DNA of 64,000 nt from Pedobacter sp014947265 (lineage in GTDB: Bacteria > Bacteroidota > Bacteroidia > Sphingobacteriales > Sphingobacteriaceae). Positions 1 through 10,426 of the stretch are shown here, in pieces; position 1 is the first letter of the stretch, and the number at the start of each line of letters is the position of its first letter. The position numbers and the translations under genes were made by a program. The stretch is taken from the NCBI RefSeq assembly GCF_014947265.1, contig NZ_JADCNK010000016.1, positions 62,001 to 126,000 on the forward strand, written 5' to 3'. The notes beneath the pieces are model-generated. The model worked only from the letters and a program-made list of their open reading frames with translations, had not been told where the DNA came from and made no database searches.

Positions 1-2911
1 ATTTATTTTCATGGGTTAAAATACCTTCAGAGAACCTTTTCTCCCCATCCCGCTGAGCATGTCCGGGCCGTTCATCCTCATAGGTTTTTATGGGAAAACC
101 CATTGTTTTGAGCCTATTAACCTGATCATCATTTGCTTCCAGAGATATCGAATAGCCATACTGCCTGACGATCCTGCGGAATTCCCCGTTGAAATCAGAG
201 TTTAGCAAATTGGTGACATCCCGTAAAGGTATGCCCCGGTCGTAGTTATGGTACTTGAGCAGCTTCCCAACGCCGATCTGGAATAAACCGATAGGAAATA
301 CATTGATAAACCTAACTGGCAGCTCAAACCAGTCTATGATGAGCGCTTCGGGATCAAAAGCAGAGATCAGATCTGCCAAAAAAGATAGGGGGTGCTGGAC
401 GATATACTCTTGTAACAGACTATGGTAACCTTTCTCAGATATCTCCTGCAGGTGATGGATGAAACCGACCGATACCTTCCAGTCGATGATTCCCTTCTCT
501 TCGAAAACGCTGAGTACCTGATCCAGGCAGTTAAGGGAGTGGTCACGGCGGATATAGTATTTTGTCCAAAATGTCGACAATGCGCCGATCTCCACCTTCC
601 TTTTTTGCTCCAGGGCAAGTCTGAGATAACTGTGGATGCCATTGCACAGTGTAAAGCTGCTTTTATCCATATGCCTGGCAATATACTCGGGTAGCGAAAG
701 CAAAAGGAAGTCGTTTTCATCTTCAAGATGGCCCAGGGACTGTAGGTTCTTTTTAACGTTTTCCAATATCCAATCCGGTTGGTGCGGAGAAAGATAGGGT
801 AGGCGTTCCTTTAGTTGTTGTTTACAAGAGTTGTCTCCTTTCAGATAAGTGGATACAATATCTAAAAGGTCGCCATTCTGTTTCACCTTTTTCCTGTATA
901 TGTAAAGATTCTCTAAGATATAAACTAGGTCTTGTTCCCAGTGGTGGTTTTTAGTATCCGCAAGGGCCCGTTTGATACGCACGGGGCTTAGTATCCTGGT
1001 ATGCCGGTAAAAATAGTCGACCTCTTCCTGTACCTCTGACCTGAGATTCCGGTAAAAATCCTTGATTTCGTAATTGCTATCAGCATTAAGGTTGAACATT
1101 AGAGTACCGTCATCAGTCCTTATAAAATATAGCATCGCGAAAAGATAGCCACTGCTGGTCACATCTTCCTCATGATAGCCATTTTCCAGTAAAGCTTTGA
1201 CTAGGGTAAAATGAAATGCATTCATCGCCGAGATGTGATCACGGATCACAATGTTCAAAATCATGCTAAGATCAAAGTATCCCACAAGGTCCAGATCCTC
1301 CGCTTCCATTTCGTCAAGCCAATCCCGAATATGTCCATAAAATCCCCTTACTGCTTCAAAATCTACGACACCCGACATCAGTTCCTCAAAATAACAGATA
1401 TTTGCATATTGCCTGATGATGACCAGGCGGTCAGCCGGCTCGATCTCAAAAAGACCGAAACGGGACTGGAATCTTTTCTCTCCGTTGCGCAGTGAATCGG
1501 CGACGATCCTGCCCACATGCAATATCAATTCGTTATTGCCGATACCGGTTATCCTCAAGAAAGTGAGAAAACTATCATGGAAAAGTGACACCCTGTTGAG
1601 CCTGATTTCAAACAGATAGGGATGCTCCTGGATGAATTCCCGTACATAGGAGGCGGGATATTGTTCAAGGAATATGTCCAGCTCACTGAGCATCAGGAAA
1701 CCCTTGCAACACAAGAAAACTGCCAAGGCCTGCTTGCCTTTCTGGCTTTTGATCAGTCCGTTATAATAGATATTCACATCGCTGATCTGCTTCAATTCCG
1801 GCAAGCTACCGTCCCTCCTGAAATGCTCTGCAATGTAACGCACCAATATCGGATAGCCCGCAGTGATCAGGTAGATATCATTGCAGGTCTGATAACTATC
1901 AATCCGGTAGAGTTCGGCCAATACCCGTCTGGTCTCCACCTCATTCCAGTTTGCCAGTGCCTGTTTTTTCCATTCCAGCTTCCTGGTCAGCGGCCTGCTC
2001 AGGACGATGATCTTGACCAGCTTACTAGCCTTTTCGATAAAGGAGATAAAATCTTCCAGATCCTCAGGTTCATAATTTTCCACGTGGTCCAGTCCGTCAA
2101 TGATCAGCGTTTTTCCTTTTTTAATTAGTCCTGCGATAACTTCGTCCCCGGATCTGCGCAGAATATCGTCAAAGAGTTTTTTGCTCACGTCGGACAAGAA
2201 GTTGGCAAACCGGAGCCTTTCGCGGTAGTCCTTATCCTGGTTGGAGATCCAAAAACGGTAAACCAGTACAGGGTCTAGGCGCTTTTCGAGGTTAGCTACT
2301 AAGTGGCTCTTTCCTGAGCCCGGTTTGCCTTCGATCAGCAGTAGATTCTCAAAGGCGAGTACCTCCCTTGCCAGATCGATCGTTGGTTCAATTAGCACTG
2401 TACTGAATACTTCGATGCTCGGCAGTTGACTGGAGGAGATTTCGAACTCCCTTGCATCAAGCCTATCCTTTAAAAACCGGTCCAACCTAAATCTCGAAGA
2501 ATAATTGTCACTATATAATTCTTCCAGCAGGTCCTCCATTTCCAATCGGTCCATAGAGACCAGGTGTAAGCCATAGAAGTCTTCCGCCTGAAAACCGAGT
2601 ACCTGATGGTCTGCCTTAAGTTTAATACCCTTTGCAAAAAGGATGTTCACACCATCCGAGAGCAGGTGGGGTTTGCCACGGATCAAGAGTGCATTTCCCT
2701 CAATCTTGAGATCCGAGCGTTTAAGGTCAAAAATATCCTTGGTCTGGAAACAGTAGCTTACCCCTTCCAAAGTGATTTTAACATCATCGAACTGATGCCC
2801 TTCCTGAGCCTCCATAACTAGGGAAGATATCTTTCGTTCTACGTCCATCTTTCCCAAAAGCAGGCTGATCACTTGCTGCTGATAAGTGTAACCAATAAGT
2901 GCATTTCTCAT
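1..2911 (-). CDS. STAND-type NTPase with N-terminal PD-(D/E)XK-like nuclease domain (AVAST-like defence candidate), 3' end cut by window edge
   Basis: One uninterrupted minus-strand frame starts at the ATG at 2911 and runs off the left edge (970 codons seen, C-terminus missing). Residues 1-60 look like a Cap4/DUF4297- or Mrr-like nuclease: GYTYQ near residue 7, E34, FDDV at 41-44 and FQTK at 55-58, giving an E...D...QxK core. A P-loop GKPGSGKS lies at 195-202, a Walker B LIIDGLDH ends near 276, and an SRP sensor-like motif lies near 305, which is the pattern of STAND/NACHT ATPases. The rest, from about residue 330, is helical and without recognisable motif, as in sensor regions of Avs proteins. 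Family knowledge: such proteins sense phage proteins and then trigger their nuclease. Defence use here is inference. No partner gene is visible upstream; the gene may continue for several hundred residues beyond the window. Confidence 0.7.
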   Translation of the reverse strand, partial: MRNALIGYTYQQQVISLLLGKMDVERKISSLVMEAQEGHQFDDVKITLEGVSYCFQTKDIFDLKRSDLKIEGNALLIRGKPHLLSDGVNILFAKGIKLKADHQVLGFQAEDFYGLHLVSMDRLEMEDLLEELYSDNYSSRFRLDRFLKDRLDAREFEISSSQLPSIEVFSTVLIEPTIDLAREVLAFENLLLIEGKPGSGKSHLVANLEKRLDPVLVYRFWISNQDKDYRERLRFANFLSDVSKKLFDDILRRSGDEVIAGLIKKGKTLIIDGLDHVENYEPEDLEDFISFIEKASKLVKIIVLSRPLTRKLEWKKQALANWNEVETRRVLAELYRIDSYQTCNDIYLITAGYPILVRYIAEHFRRDGSLPELKQISDVNIYYNGLIKSQKGKQALAVFLCCKGFLMLSELDIFLEQYPASYVREFIQEHPYLFEIRLNRVSLFHDSFLTFLRITGIGNNELILHVGRIVADSLRNGEKRFQSRFGLFEIEPADRLVIIRQYANICYFEELMSGVVDFEAVRGFYGHIRDWLDEMEAEDLDLVGYFDLSMILNIVIRDHISAMNAFHFTLVKALLENGYHEEDVTSSGYLFAMLYFIRTDDGTLMFNLNADSNYEIKDFYRNLRSEVQEEVDYFYRHTRILSPVRIKRALADTKNHHWEQDLVYILENLYIYRKKVKQNGDLLDIVSTYLKGDNSCKQQLKERLPYLSPHQPDWILENVKKNLQSLGHLEDENDFLLLSLPEYIARHMDKSSFTLCNGIHSYLRLALEQKRKVEIGALSTFWTKYYIRRDHSLNCLDQVLSVFEEKGIIDWKVSVGFIHHLQEISEKGYHSLLQEYIVQHPLSFLADLISAFDPEALIIDWFELPVRFINVFPIGLFQIGVGKLLKYHNYDRGIPLRDVTNLLNSDFNGEFRRIVRQYGYSISLEANDDQVNRLKTMGFPIKTYEDERPGHAQRDGEKRFSEGILTHENK

Positions 2912-4085
2912 ATGAATAGAAGCTTTTGCTTAGAATTAACCTTATGGCATTTTTAGGCTTTTGTTCCCAGTTCAGCCTGAGGCTTCAAAGATAACCAAAC
3001 CACTGAGCTGCTTCTAAAAGAATTATCCACACGGGCCGACAGAACAATGTTTATTGTGTTTTACACTTAGATTAATTCAGGCTATCCAACTTAGTCAGGA
3101 TTTTGAGAATGAAAGCCGACTGTCTAAAGACTAAATTAATAAGCGATGGAGAATGGAAATTTATTTATATTGGAGTTGTCTGTAAGTGTAGATAAGAAAT
3201 AGGTAAAATTTTGACTAAAAATGTGCTATTTTAATTAACTTTATGCCAGTTAAATAGTTTTAGACCTGGGAAAATACCCTGGTAGAAATGTTATTTTCCT
3301 GGCTGAAATTGGGCTAAAAATAGGCAATCCCCTATTATAGCACCACTAAAATTATGGGTGAGTAAGATTCTGATATTCAATTTGTTATATAGATGGGTTT
3401 TCGTCCTGCCATTCCGACACAAAATGTTAAAAACTGAAAAAAGAGGCAAAAGCCTCTTTTTTCGTTTATACAGCTCAGTAATGGCTATTTTTCTGAAATT
3501 CGAAGTAAATTGCACCTGATTTTTAGTATTTTTAAAGTGGCTTTAAGCATGTTTAATTGATGTATTGATCTATTTTTATGGATAGACTTAATAGGATTCG
3601 AACCCTTTTAACTTTAAAAAGGTTTCATTATGCTAAAGCCCCGAATAGCCGTTTATTGCCCCTTTGTGCGGGCTGCTCCGACACAGCTATACACCAACAA
3701 TACCTTAGGTTAACTTTCTCCTTACCTTTCATTTAGCTATAGTTAACCCGCCAATCAAAAGTGACGCAAATCTTTGACCTACCGAATCTACACGAGGACT
3801 ATAACTCAACCGAAGCAAGTGTAAAGTTGAGTGCAAGCAGGTACGAAGCAGACCTGGCCGGAAGGCGGCCTGAACGTGGGGTAAATGTGGCGTGAAGGTG
3901 GAATTTGGAATATTGTTTTTGGAGTTTTTTAATCAGATGGATCGATTTGGGTGATCATCCCTTGTTGATTATCCTAAGATACTAAAATTTTGGTTTTTCG
4001 GGGTTGTCATGATCAAAATTAAAGGGCAAACGGGGTCTTGTTTCTGCTTACCTCGTCATGGAATCCTATCGGGGAATTAGGGCGT
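2912..4085. other. 1.2-kb intergenic stretch without a convincing gene
   Basis: No open frame here has coding character; a 74-codon minus-strand frame at 3291-3515 contains the perfect hairpin at 3436-3463 and is discounted. A T-arm-like string, ggattcgaaccc, sits near 3593-3604, but no cloverleaf can be built around it. Between about 3760 and 3900 the base composition turns GC-richer, with short inverted repeats such as actcaac/gttgagt near 3806-3833. It may be an old integration boundary, but nothing proves this. Confidence 0.5.
3436..3463. terminator. bidirectional intrinsic terminator hairpin
   Basis: A perfect 12-bp stem (gaaaaaagaggc paired with gcctcttttttc) closes on a four-base aaaa loop. 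A-runs on one side and T-runs on the other make it usable on both strands. It stands alone in the intergenic stretch, so the transcript it ends is not clear. Confidence 0.6.
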
Positions 4086-6478
4086 TCAATTGGTCCTCCT
4101 TCTCTCCTCATCATTTCCAAACTCCCTTTGTTTTACCTTGATATCTTTATTGCCAAAGCTATAGGCGAACGACAGCCTGAAATAGCGGCTGCTATTGTTC
4201 TCATTGTATACCTGCCTGGTACCGTTGACCACAGAACTATAGTTCCTGAGGTAGGCCCGGTTGAACACGTCGTTGGCCAACAGCGACACCGAAACCTTTT
4301 CCTTCCACAGGCTCTGTCTGAGCCCAAGGTTCAGACTGAAAAGATTGCCAAAACTATAAAGCCCCCTGGTATAGGCAGTGTGATAGCGGTAGTCCACCTG
4401 TACCTTGGTACTCTTGCCAATGGAAAGACTATTGTTGCTCGACAGATAGAGCTGTGCCTGATCAGAAGGAATGGCATTGATGCCATTGATGAAACTGGTC
4501 CTGGAACCCAGCAGGTAAACCAGGTTCTGGCTCTGCCACCAGGGCGTGATGTCGTTGGTCAGGGTTACCCCCAGGCCATAATCAAGACCCTTATAGTAGT
4601 TCTCCCGGGTGATGACCAGCGTGTTGCCGTCAGAATTGGATGTGAATATCGGACCAAACCCATTGGCGGTCCTATTGATAAAGAGCTCCGTCCTGATCAG
4701 CCCCTTATAGCTGTGGGTCAGGTCGAAATTGTCACTGAAGGAGGGCTGCAGGAAAGGGTTTCCCTCCGAATAGCTGTTGCTGTTGATATAGGAACGGAAC
4801 GGATTGAGAAGGGCAAAGCCCGGGCGGGTGATCCGTCTGCCGTAGTTGATGCTGAAGTTATGGCTGCTACTGGCCTTAAAGGTGATGTCCAGGGTGGGGA
4901 AGAGCTTGAGGTAACTGGTCTTTGTCGACCGGGCCAAATCGGCGGAACGTCCGGTGGTCTGGGTATTCTCGAGCCTCAGTCCCAGGTTCAGGCCAAACTT
5001 TGGCCCGATGTTTCCCGCACCGCTGAGATAAACGGCCTGGTTGTTCTCCCGGTAGGAAAAGGAATTGGACCTGGAGGGATCAGGAACCGGTGAGCCGCTG
5101 ATGGTATTGAAATACCGGACATCGGCACTGCTGGCAATGCTGCTGAGTTTTGCGCCATAAGCCAGGTTCAAGCCCTTTACCGGATGTTCCATGTCTACCT
5201 TTGCACTGTAGTTATCAATATGCTGCGCAGAGCTGTTATTCGCGCTCTGGTCATTTCGGACAAAGTCCATTTGAGGAGTAAAGACGGTTGCTCTGAAATC
5301 GTTATCAAAGCCTGAACGGAAGCTAAAATAGTCAAGATCAAAGGAGAGTATTCTTTTCATCGTATCCAGCGTAGAGACCAGATGCGCATTGTAGGTATGG
5401 CTGGTCGAGCCCAGCATCCTGGTGCCCTGGTTAACCAGCACCGAATCCAGCCCTCCAGAAGCATTGTGAATCAGTATATCGGTGTGGTCGCTGGTGCCAG
5501 GGGTCTGGCGGCTGCCAAAATACTGCAGACCTACCGATGTATTTTTACTAAGGTCATAATCCAGTGCCAAACGGCCTAAGTGCTTATTTTCGTCCTGCTT
5601 TCCCGTATAGTCCAGGTTCCACAAACCGGAAGGATAATAGGTATCCAGGCGCTGGGAAACTCTGGAATGGCCCAACTGGCCGTTGCCACTTAGGGACAGC
5701 CTGAACCTTTCCCTATTGTACAACAACACATTGCTGAGCGAAAGAACGTCATAGCTGTTCCGGTCATAGGTTGCCGTGGTCGAGTTCTTCCAGGAATTCC
5801 CGCTTCCCTTTTTCAGGTTGATATTGATGAGGCCCCCGTTTCCGGCAGATTGATATTTGGCCGGGGGATTGCCGATAACCTCAATGTTCCTGATGTCGGA
5901 TGAAGGGATCGATTTCAGGAAGCCCATCAGTTCGGCTCCCGACAGCTCGACCATGCGCCCGTCTACCATGACCCTTGAAGCCCCTTTGCCCAGCATGCTG
6001 ACCATATTGTTCTCCACGATTACCCCTGGCGCGGAACTGAGGGCATTGACCGCATTGCCCCCGCTGGCAGCAACACTGTTCTGCACATCGAACACCAGTC
6101 CTCCCGGCGTGAACTGCACCAGTTTCCTGCGCCCGATAATGGAAACCTCCGACAGGCTTTTGGTATCCGCCCTAAGGGAGATGTTGCCCAGACTGGTATC
6201 GCCCCGCAATAGCAGGGCGTTTCGAAAATCGGTATAGCCGATCGCAGAGATCCTGAGGGTAAAACTGCCCGTTCTGACTGCAGCTCGAAAGAGCCGTCCT
6301 CTTTGCTCGTCGTTCCACTGGCGATCTTGCCAACACTGTCTAACAGCATCACATTGGCCCATCCAAGGGCGGCCTGTTTTTCATCGGTCACCCTGCCGCT
6401 CAGTTTGGCCTGTGGTTTGGCCAGAATCGGCAAAAGCAGCAATATCACAACCAGGTTCTTAAGCATTGTATTTTTCAT
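4086..6478 (-). pseudogene. TonB-dependent receptor / outer membrane beta-barrel protein, frameshifted
   Basis: The N-terminal frame (from the ATG at 6478) gives a signal peptide and a carboxypeptidase-regulatory-like beta-sandwich ending in EDGSFELQSE. The same domain resumes in another frame as TGSFTLRISAIGY and continues with a plug domain (VIVENNMVSMLGKGASRVMV region) and a long beta-barrel to the stop at 4086. A missing base near 6270 explains the switch. Joined, the protein would be about 797 residues, the usual length for OMP_b-brl_3 family receptors, which lack a classical SusD partner and are thought to take up peptides, metals or small ligands. Apart from the one shift the barrel is intact, so either a recent inactivation or an assembly error is possible. 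An AraC-type regulator lies directly upstream on the same strand. Confidence 0.8.
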
Positions 6479-6573
6479 GTCTCATTTTTTTGAATGTGAC
6501 AAAGGTGTGGCCAGCGCAGGCCAAAAACGTCCGAATGCGGAAAGTCGAACCAATTTAGTGGTAGTACTTTTAG

Positions 6574-7701
6574 CTAATCCACTGCTGGAGCGGTGTTCCG
6601 GTACTGCCTGGGGGTAAGGTTGGTCAGCTTTTTGAAAGCGGTGTTAAAGGAGGACTTGGAATTGAAGCCTACCTCATAGAAGATTTCCTGCACGGTCCGT
6701 TCCCGTTGCAGATCATCCCGCAGGAGTTCCATGGCCTTACGTACACGGTAGCCGTTGACAAAATCAAAAAAATGCTGGCCCAGGTGCAGGTTGATCAGAA
6801 CGGACAGTTCCTTCATCGGCATCTTTAGCTGCCTGGCCAGTTGCTGGATGGTGAGCGAGGGATCAAGAAAAGGCTCCCGCTCGAGCATATATGTCTTCAG
6901 TAGATCGATCTTTTGCCGGGTTTGTTCATTAATGGCCGTTACGGCCTGCCGCCTCAGCGGTTCCAGACGGAAACTGACCCCCCGGAACAGGTCCGGATTG
7001 TAAAGTGCCTTGAATACGAACCAGCACAGGATGAACACCGCATTGATCCCCACCAGCAGCTGCAGGCTGTCCGACCAGCTGCCCCAGTTGCCTAGTTTCA
7101 ACAGGTCCTTGGCCAGCACGATGCTATGGGCAACGGTATCTACCATTACCAGCTGGAACAACCAGCGGTAAGTGATGATCGCCGGATCGGCATAGTTTTC
7201 CTGGTACAGCTTCCTGTACTTTTTCAGCACCAGGAATATCGCGGTGATATAATAGACGAACTGCAGGTTCCCGATAACGATCAACCATCCAAGTTCGGGT
7301 ATGCTGGCGTAGCTTTCGAGCATACCGAGCTTTTCGCCGTGCCCCGCCAGATAGAACCTCGGAATCAGCTCAACGTTGATCAGGATAAAAGGAACGGCAT
7401 GCCATAAATGCACAAGCCGGAGCCTAAAGTCCGAATCGCAGGCCGATCTTGCATACAGGTAAAAAACAGGGTTGTTCAACAGGGAGACGGTGATCAGCAG
7501 CACCAGCGCACCAGGGTATTGCTGAAGCCATTGGCCCAGAAACAGCATGCTCAGGTCCAGGCCATTGATCAGGATAAATGCCGCCAATAGCACATTGCTA
7601 AGCTTGTGGCGTGTGCTGACCGTAAATAGAAAAACGCCCAGGATCAGCGAAACCGCCACGGCGACAACCGCCAGCACACGTATGAGATCCAGACCGTTCA
7701 T
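6574..7701 (-). CDS. AraC-family transcriptional regulator with N-terminal membrane domain
   Basis: Residues 1 to about 235 hold seven hydrophobic segments (for example VVAVAVSLILGVFLFTV and ALVLLITVSLLNNPVFYLY). The last 100 residues are an AraC-type double helix-turn-helix, with the typical sequences LTIQQLARQLKM and VQEIFYEVGFNSKSSFNTAFKK before the closing TPRQYR. Membrane-anchored AraC proteins of this layout are common in Bacteroidota; their signals are mostly unknown. It is 95 bp upstream of the frameshifted receptor on the same strand, so control of that receptor is likely but unproven. The start at 7701 (MNGLDLIRV) leads straight into the first membrane segment. Confidence 0.85.
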   Translation of the reverse strand: MNGLDLIRVLAVVAVAVSLILGVFLFTVSTRHKLSNVLLAAFILINGLDLSMLFLGQWLQQYPGALVLLITVSLLNNPVFYLYARSACDSDFRLRLVHLWHAVPFILINVELIPRFYLAGHGEKLGMLESYASIPELGWLIVIGNLQFVYYITAIFLVLKKYRKLYQENYADPAIITYRWLFQLVMVDTVAHSIVLAKDLLKLGNWGSWSDSLQLLVGINAVFILCWFVFKALYNPDLFRGVSFRLEPLRRQAVTAINEQTRQKIDLLKTYMLEREPFLDPSLTIQQLARQLKMPMKELSVLINLHLGQHFFDFVNGYRVRKAMELLRDDLQRERTVQEIFYEVGFNSKSSFNTAFKKLTNLTPRQYRNTAPAVD

Positions 7702-8109
7702 TCAGTTCAAAATATTTCCGCTAAGGTAGGTAATATTTTTGCCCGGGCCATCAGCCTCATCGACCAAATATGGAAAACAAAAAGCCGGGAACAGGAATTT
7801 ATTCGGAAATTTATTCAGCATAAAACACTGAATGCATGGAAACCGCCGAAAAAACATCAAACAGTTGGCACAGATCAGGAGCATGATCTTTTATAGCTGA
7901 ATCACCTAAGTGGAATACAATGCCAGATCACAGGGCAATAGGGATACATCGGACAAGTTAAGGTATACAAGGGAAGAAAGAAGGAAATATTTATTACTGC
8001 AGCCGGTGCTGATGGCGGTGACAGTTATGAGGTAGCATAGTGTATAAAAAATAATAAGGTTTTTACGATGACTGTGATGCAAACCATACCTTAGCTAATA
8101 ATAAGAAAC
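7702..8109. other. divergent intergenic region between the AraC gene and the 8110 operon
   Basis: No coding frame is believable here; a 60-codon minus-strand frame at 7702-7884 shows no signal peptide pattern or coding bias. The last 30 bases contain TACCTTAG near 8086, a poor match to the Bacteroidota -7 box TAnnTTTG, which may serve the gene at 8110. Confidence 0.35.
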
Positions 8110-8514
8110 ATGATGATAGATAGTAAGTGGTTTATCGCATTTCTGGCTTTGTTGATAACAACCGGGAATATCAATGCGCAGTCAGCTCTTAAGCCTAAGC
8201 AAACAGATCAAAAAAGATTTGAAGGACTATGGACAAATAAAAAAACAAGCAGGTGTCTTGAAATATATTTTGAGTATGGTTATGCCACCATCATGGATTG
8301 GACACCAAAATTTCAGAAACGTGAAAGTGCTGATGTGTACAAGGCTCTGCCGAAAAATGGAAAACTCGTTATGCCCGAAGAAACTGAGCACCATGCGCCA
8401 TACAGTGAGATTGTAATAGCGCATAACAGGGTGATTTACTTAACCAAACAGATGGGAACAGGCAAAAAGCCGGCCTTTGACAAAATAGTTTTTACCAGAA
8501 CTATAAATAAGTAG
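8110..8514 (+). CDS. small exported protein of unknown function
   Basis: This is a 134-residue protein with a clear signal peptide (WFIAFLALLITTGNINAQ, cut after Ala-Gln). The mature part has FEGLWTNKKTSRCLEIYFEYG, a pattern seen in lipocalin-like or small beta-barrel exported proteins of Bacteroidota, but no family can be named. It is followed after four bases by the membrane protein at 8519, so the two are probably one transcript. Start codons at 8110 and 8113 are equally possible. Confidence 0.7.
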   Translation: MMIDSKWFIAFLALLITTGNINAQSALKPKQTDQKRFEGLWTNKKTSRCLEIYFEYGYATIMDWTPKFQKRESADVYKALPKNGKLVMPEETEHHAPYSEIVIAHNRVIYLTKQMGTGKKPAFDKIVFTRTINK

Positions 8515-8518
8515 TAAT

Positions 8519-9622
8519 ATGATCATATTAGCGATATTACTTTTCGTATTGATTGCCGGGGTGACGGTATTGATTTTCAGGCAGTTTAAGAAGATTATTC
8601 GTCCTGCGGGCCTGGGCTTGATGATTGCTTATGTATTTTCGATATGCGCATTTTGCATTGGGCTAATGACGCACCAGGCAGATTATTTCACTGCAATTGA
8701 TCCTGTAGATGGTATGTGTTACATCCCGTTTGGGGAAAAACATATTTTGAGTCTCGCATGCTATTGTTTTGCTTTTCATGGCGCGCTAATTTTGATTTGG
8801 CTTAAAGGCACCCGTTTGCCACCCCTGGCCACTGTGCTGGCACTTAGCTTTATCATTACAGGTATTGTAATTAATGTACTGATTTTAATGCAAATCTCGG
8901 AGCACAACACAAAAAGTATTGATTGGTATGATCGGTCAGATCACATTTTTTTGTTTCTGTTTACACCCGTACTAGGTATTGTAATAGCTGGCTTAACGGT
9001 TTTACATGTGCTTAGGAAAGATGCTGTGGCAGCCCGTGAAAGGGTGTACGCTAATGCGTTTTTAAACAGGGTGAATCTTTATCTGGCCCGAAAAAGTAAT
9101 CTTCCGCTGTGGGGGCTGATCCTGCTCATTCCGGTGATGTTGATTACGACAGTTTTACTATTGATATTGGGACAGGATGCAGACAGTATGGTTAAAGTCT
9201 TTACGGATACGACGACCTGGAGGTTTTCGAGGCAAATGCACCCACCTGTTCTGGATCACAAAGGACATTATTTGTGTACTGTTGCAGTGTCTGGGAGTCC
9301 AAAGCTGGTAAAACCTCTTCGGCTGGGTGTTAGGGGTGGAAGGACGATTGTGGTAAACCGCCAATTGCTGATTGCCAATGCATTTGAAGAAATGATCCAG
9401 GACTTTTCGCCTCGTATGCATAGGATCATCAGACGTAATTACGACAGGTATGGATATAATTTATCAAAAAAAATCAATAATGAAGGCTTATCAAACCTAA
9501 CCTATTTGCTAATGAAACCTTTGGAGTGGATTTTTCTGATCTGCTTATATCTTTTCACAGAGAAGCCTGAGCTTCGGATCAGCAGACAGTATTTAATGCA
9601 AAAAGGCCAGGCAACTACATAG
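8519..9622 (+). CDS. multi-pass membrane protein, probable DUF6688 family
   Basis: This 367-residue protein has about six hydrophobic segments: near 1-20, 30-50, 75-95, 104-126, 146-166 and 198-218. A soluble stretch follows (about 220-335) with HYLCTVAVSGSPKLVKPLRLG and a conserved-looking RGGRTIVVNRQLLIANAFEEMI. This block is the hallmark I associate with DUF6688, a Bacteroidota membrane family of unknown role; the assignment is from memory. It ends with another hydrophobic patch (WIFLICLYLF). Its 3' end overlaps the convergent gene at 9615 by eight bases. Confidence 0.7.
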   Translation: MIILAILLFVLIAGVTVLIFRQFKKIIRPAGLGLMIAYVFSICAFCIGLMTHQADYFTAIDPVDGMCYIPFGEKHILSLACYCFAFHGALILIWLKGTRLPPLATVLALSFIITGIVINVLILMQISEHNTKSIDWYDRSDHIFLFLFTPVLGIVIAGLTVLHVLRKDAVAARERVYANAFLNRVNLYLARKSNLPLWGLILLIPVMLITTVLLLILGQDADSMVKVFTDTTTWRFSRQMHPPVLDHKGHYLCTVAVSGSPKLVKPLRLGVRGGRTIVVNRQLLIANAFEEMIQDFSPRMHRIIRRNYDRYGYNLSKKINNEGLSNLTYLLMKPLEWIFLICLYLFTEKPELRISRQYLMQKGQATT

Positions 9623-10295
9623 GCCGTCTTTTATTTCTATTGACTATAAACAAAATAACAACGAGAATTACTCCTGCCAATACCACCCATACTATCGCCT
9701 GACCGACAATATATCCTAATCCAAATGCTACATTTCCAATTTCGGAAGCACCTTGTTGTCGGCTCGCCTTATTTGCGGTAATCTTTAAGGAATTGAAAAA
9801 TCGCTCCCGGGCGGGTTTAGACCTTTCGTCTTTATCTTTATCCGTCCAGAAATCAACATAAAGCATTTGATTGTTCAGGAACAGCATCCTTTTAAACCGT
9901 AAATTTGATAGATTAGGATTGTTGGTTACATATTTAATCTCATATCCTTGTAATCCATCGATATGGTAAGGCTTTTTACTTACAAGTTCGCCCTTTGATG
10001 TGTTTAATGTTCCTCCAATAAATCCGGAATAAATGCTGTCAAGTTCGTTTTGACTGAAACCTGCACCGCTTTTAGTAGTAAGATCAGCAAAACCGGCAAG
10101 ATAAAAGCCTGATGAATCACTATAATGATGTAAATGTTGGCCTAAGGTATCAGTGGTTTGAGGTTTGTCCGGAAAGTCGATTGCGGCTATATCGCCCAGT
10201 GTTTGATGGAAAAAGCCTTTCCTAAACGAGCATAAGGCGATAAATAGCACAAAAATTGTAAATATTTTTTTAGTCATAAAGGCTGTTCGGGTCAT
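9615..10295 (-). CDS. exported single-pass membrane protein of unknown function
   Basis: The 226-residue product starts with a signal peptide (IFTIFVLFIALCSF) and ends with one membrane segment (VGQAIVWVVLAGVILVVILFIV) followed by RNKRR, so the central domain would face the periplasm with a short basic cytosolic tail. The central part (IDFPDKPQT ... RERFFNSLKI) resembles small PsbP/DUF1795-like stress or lipid-anchored domains, but the match is weak. A second Met at 10277 begins MTKKIFTIF, a more typical signal-peptide start. Confidence 0.65.
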   Translation of the reverse strand: MTRTAFMTKKIFTIFVLFIALCSFRKGFFHQTLGDIAAIDFPDKPQTTDTLGQHLHHYSDSSGFYLAGFADLTTKSGAGFSQNELDSIYSGFIGGTLNTSKGELVSKKPYHIDGLQGYEIKYVTNNPNLSNLRFKRMLFLNNQMLYVDFWTDKDKDERSKPARERFFNSLKITANKASRQQGASEIGNVAFGLGYIVGQAIVWVVLAGVILVVILFIVNRNKRRPM

Positions 10296-10426
10296 TTCAT
10301 AATGGATTGAACGATGAGGAATACGAATACAAGGTAATCATTGCAGCCAAAATGCACGAAGAATTGCGCATCTATATTCTATGGTTTAATATCAATATAC
10401 TAGAGCGTTAGCAGAAGTCAGGGCAA

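Noticed and set aside
3291..3515. 74-codon minus-strand frame
   Set aside because: It contains the terminator hairpin at 3436-3463 and shows no family, signal peptide or coding bias.
3581..3680. tRNA-like T-arm (ggattcgaaccc on plus strand)
   Set aside because: The T-arm stem does not pair fully and no D-arm, anticodon arm or acceptor stem can be built around it, so no tRNA gene is called; an attachment-site relic cannot be shown.
7702..7884. 60-codon minus-strand frame upstream of the AraC gene
   Set aside because: No coding bias or start context; it probably only spans the promoter region.
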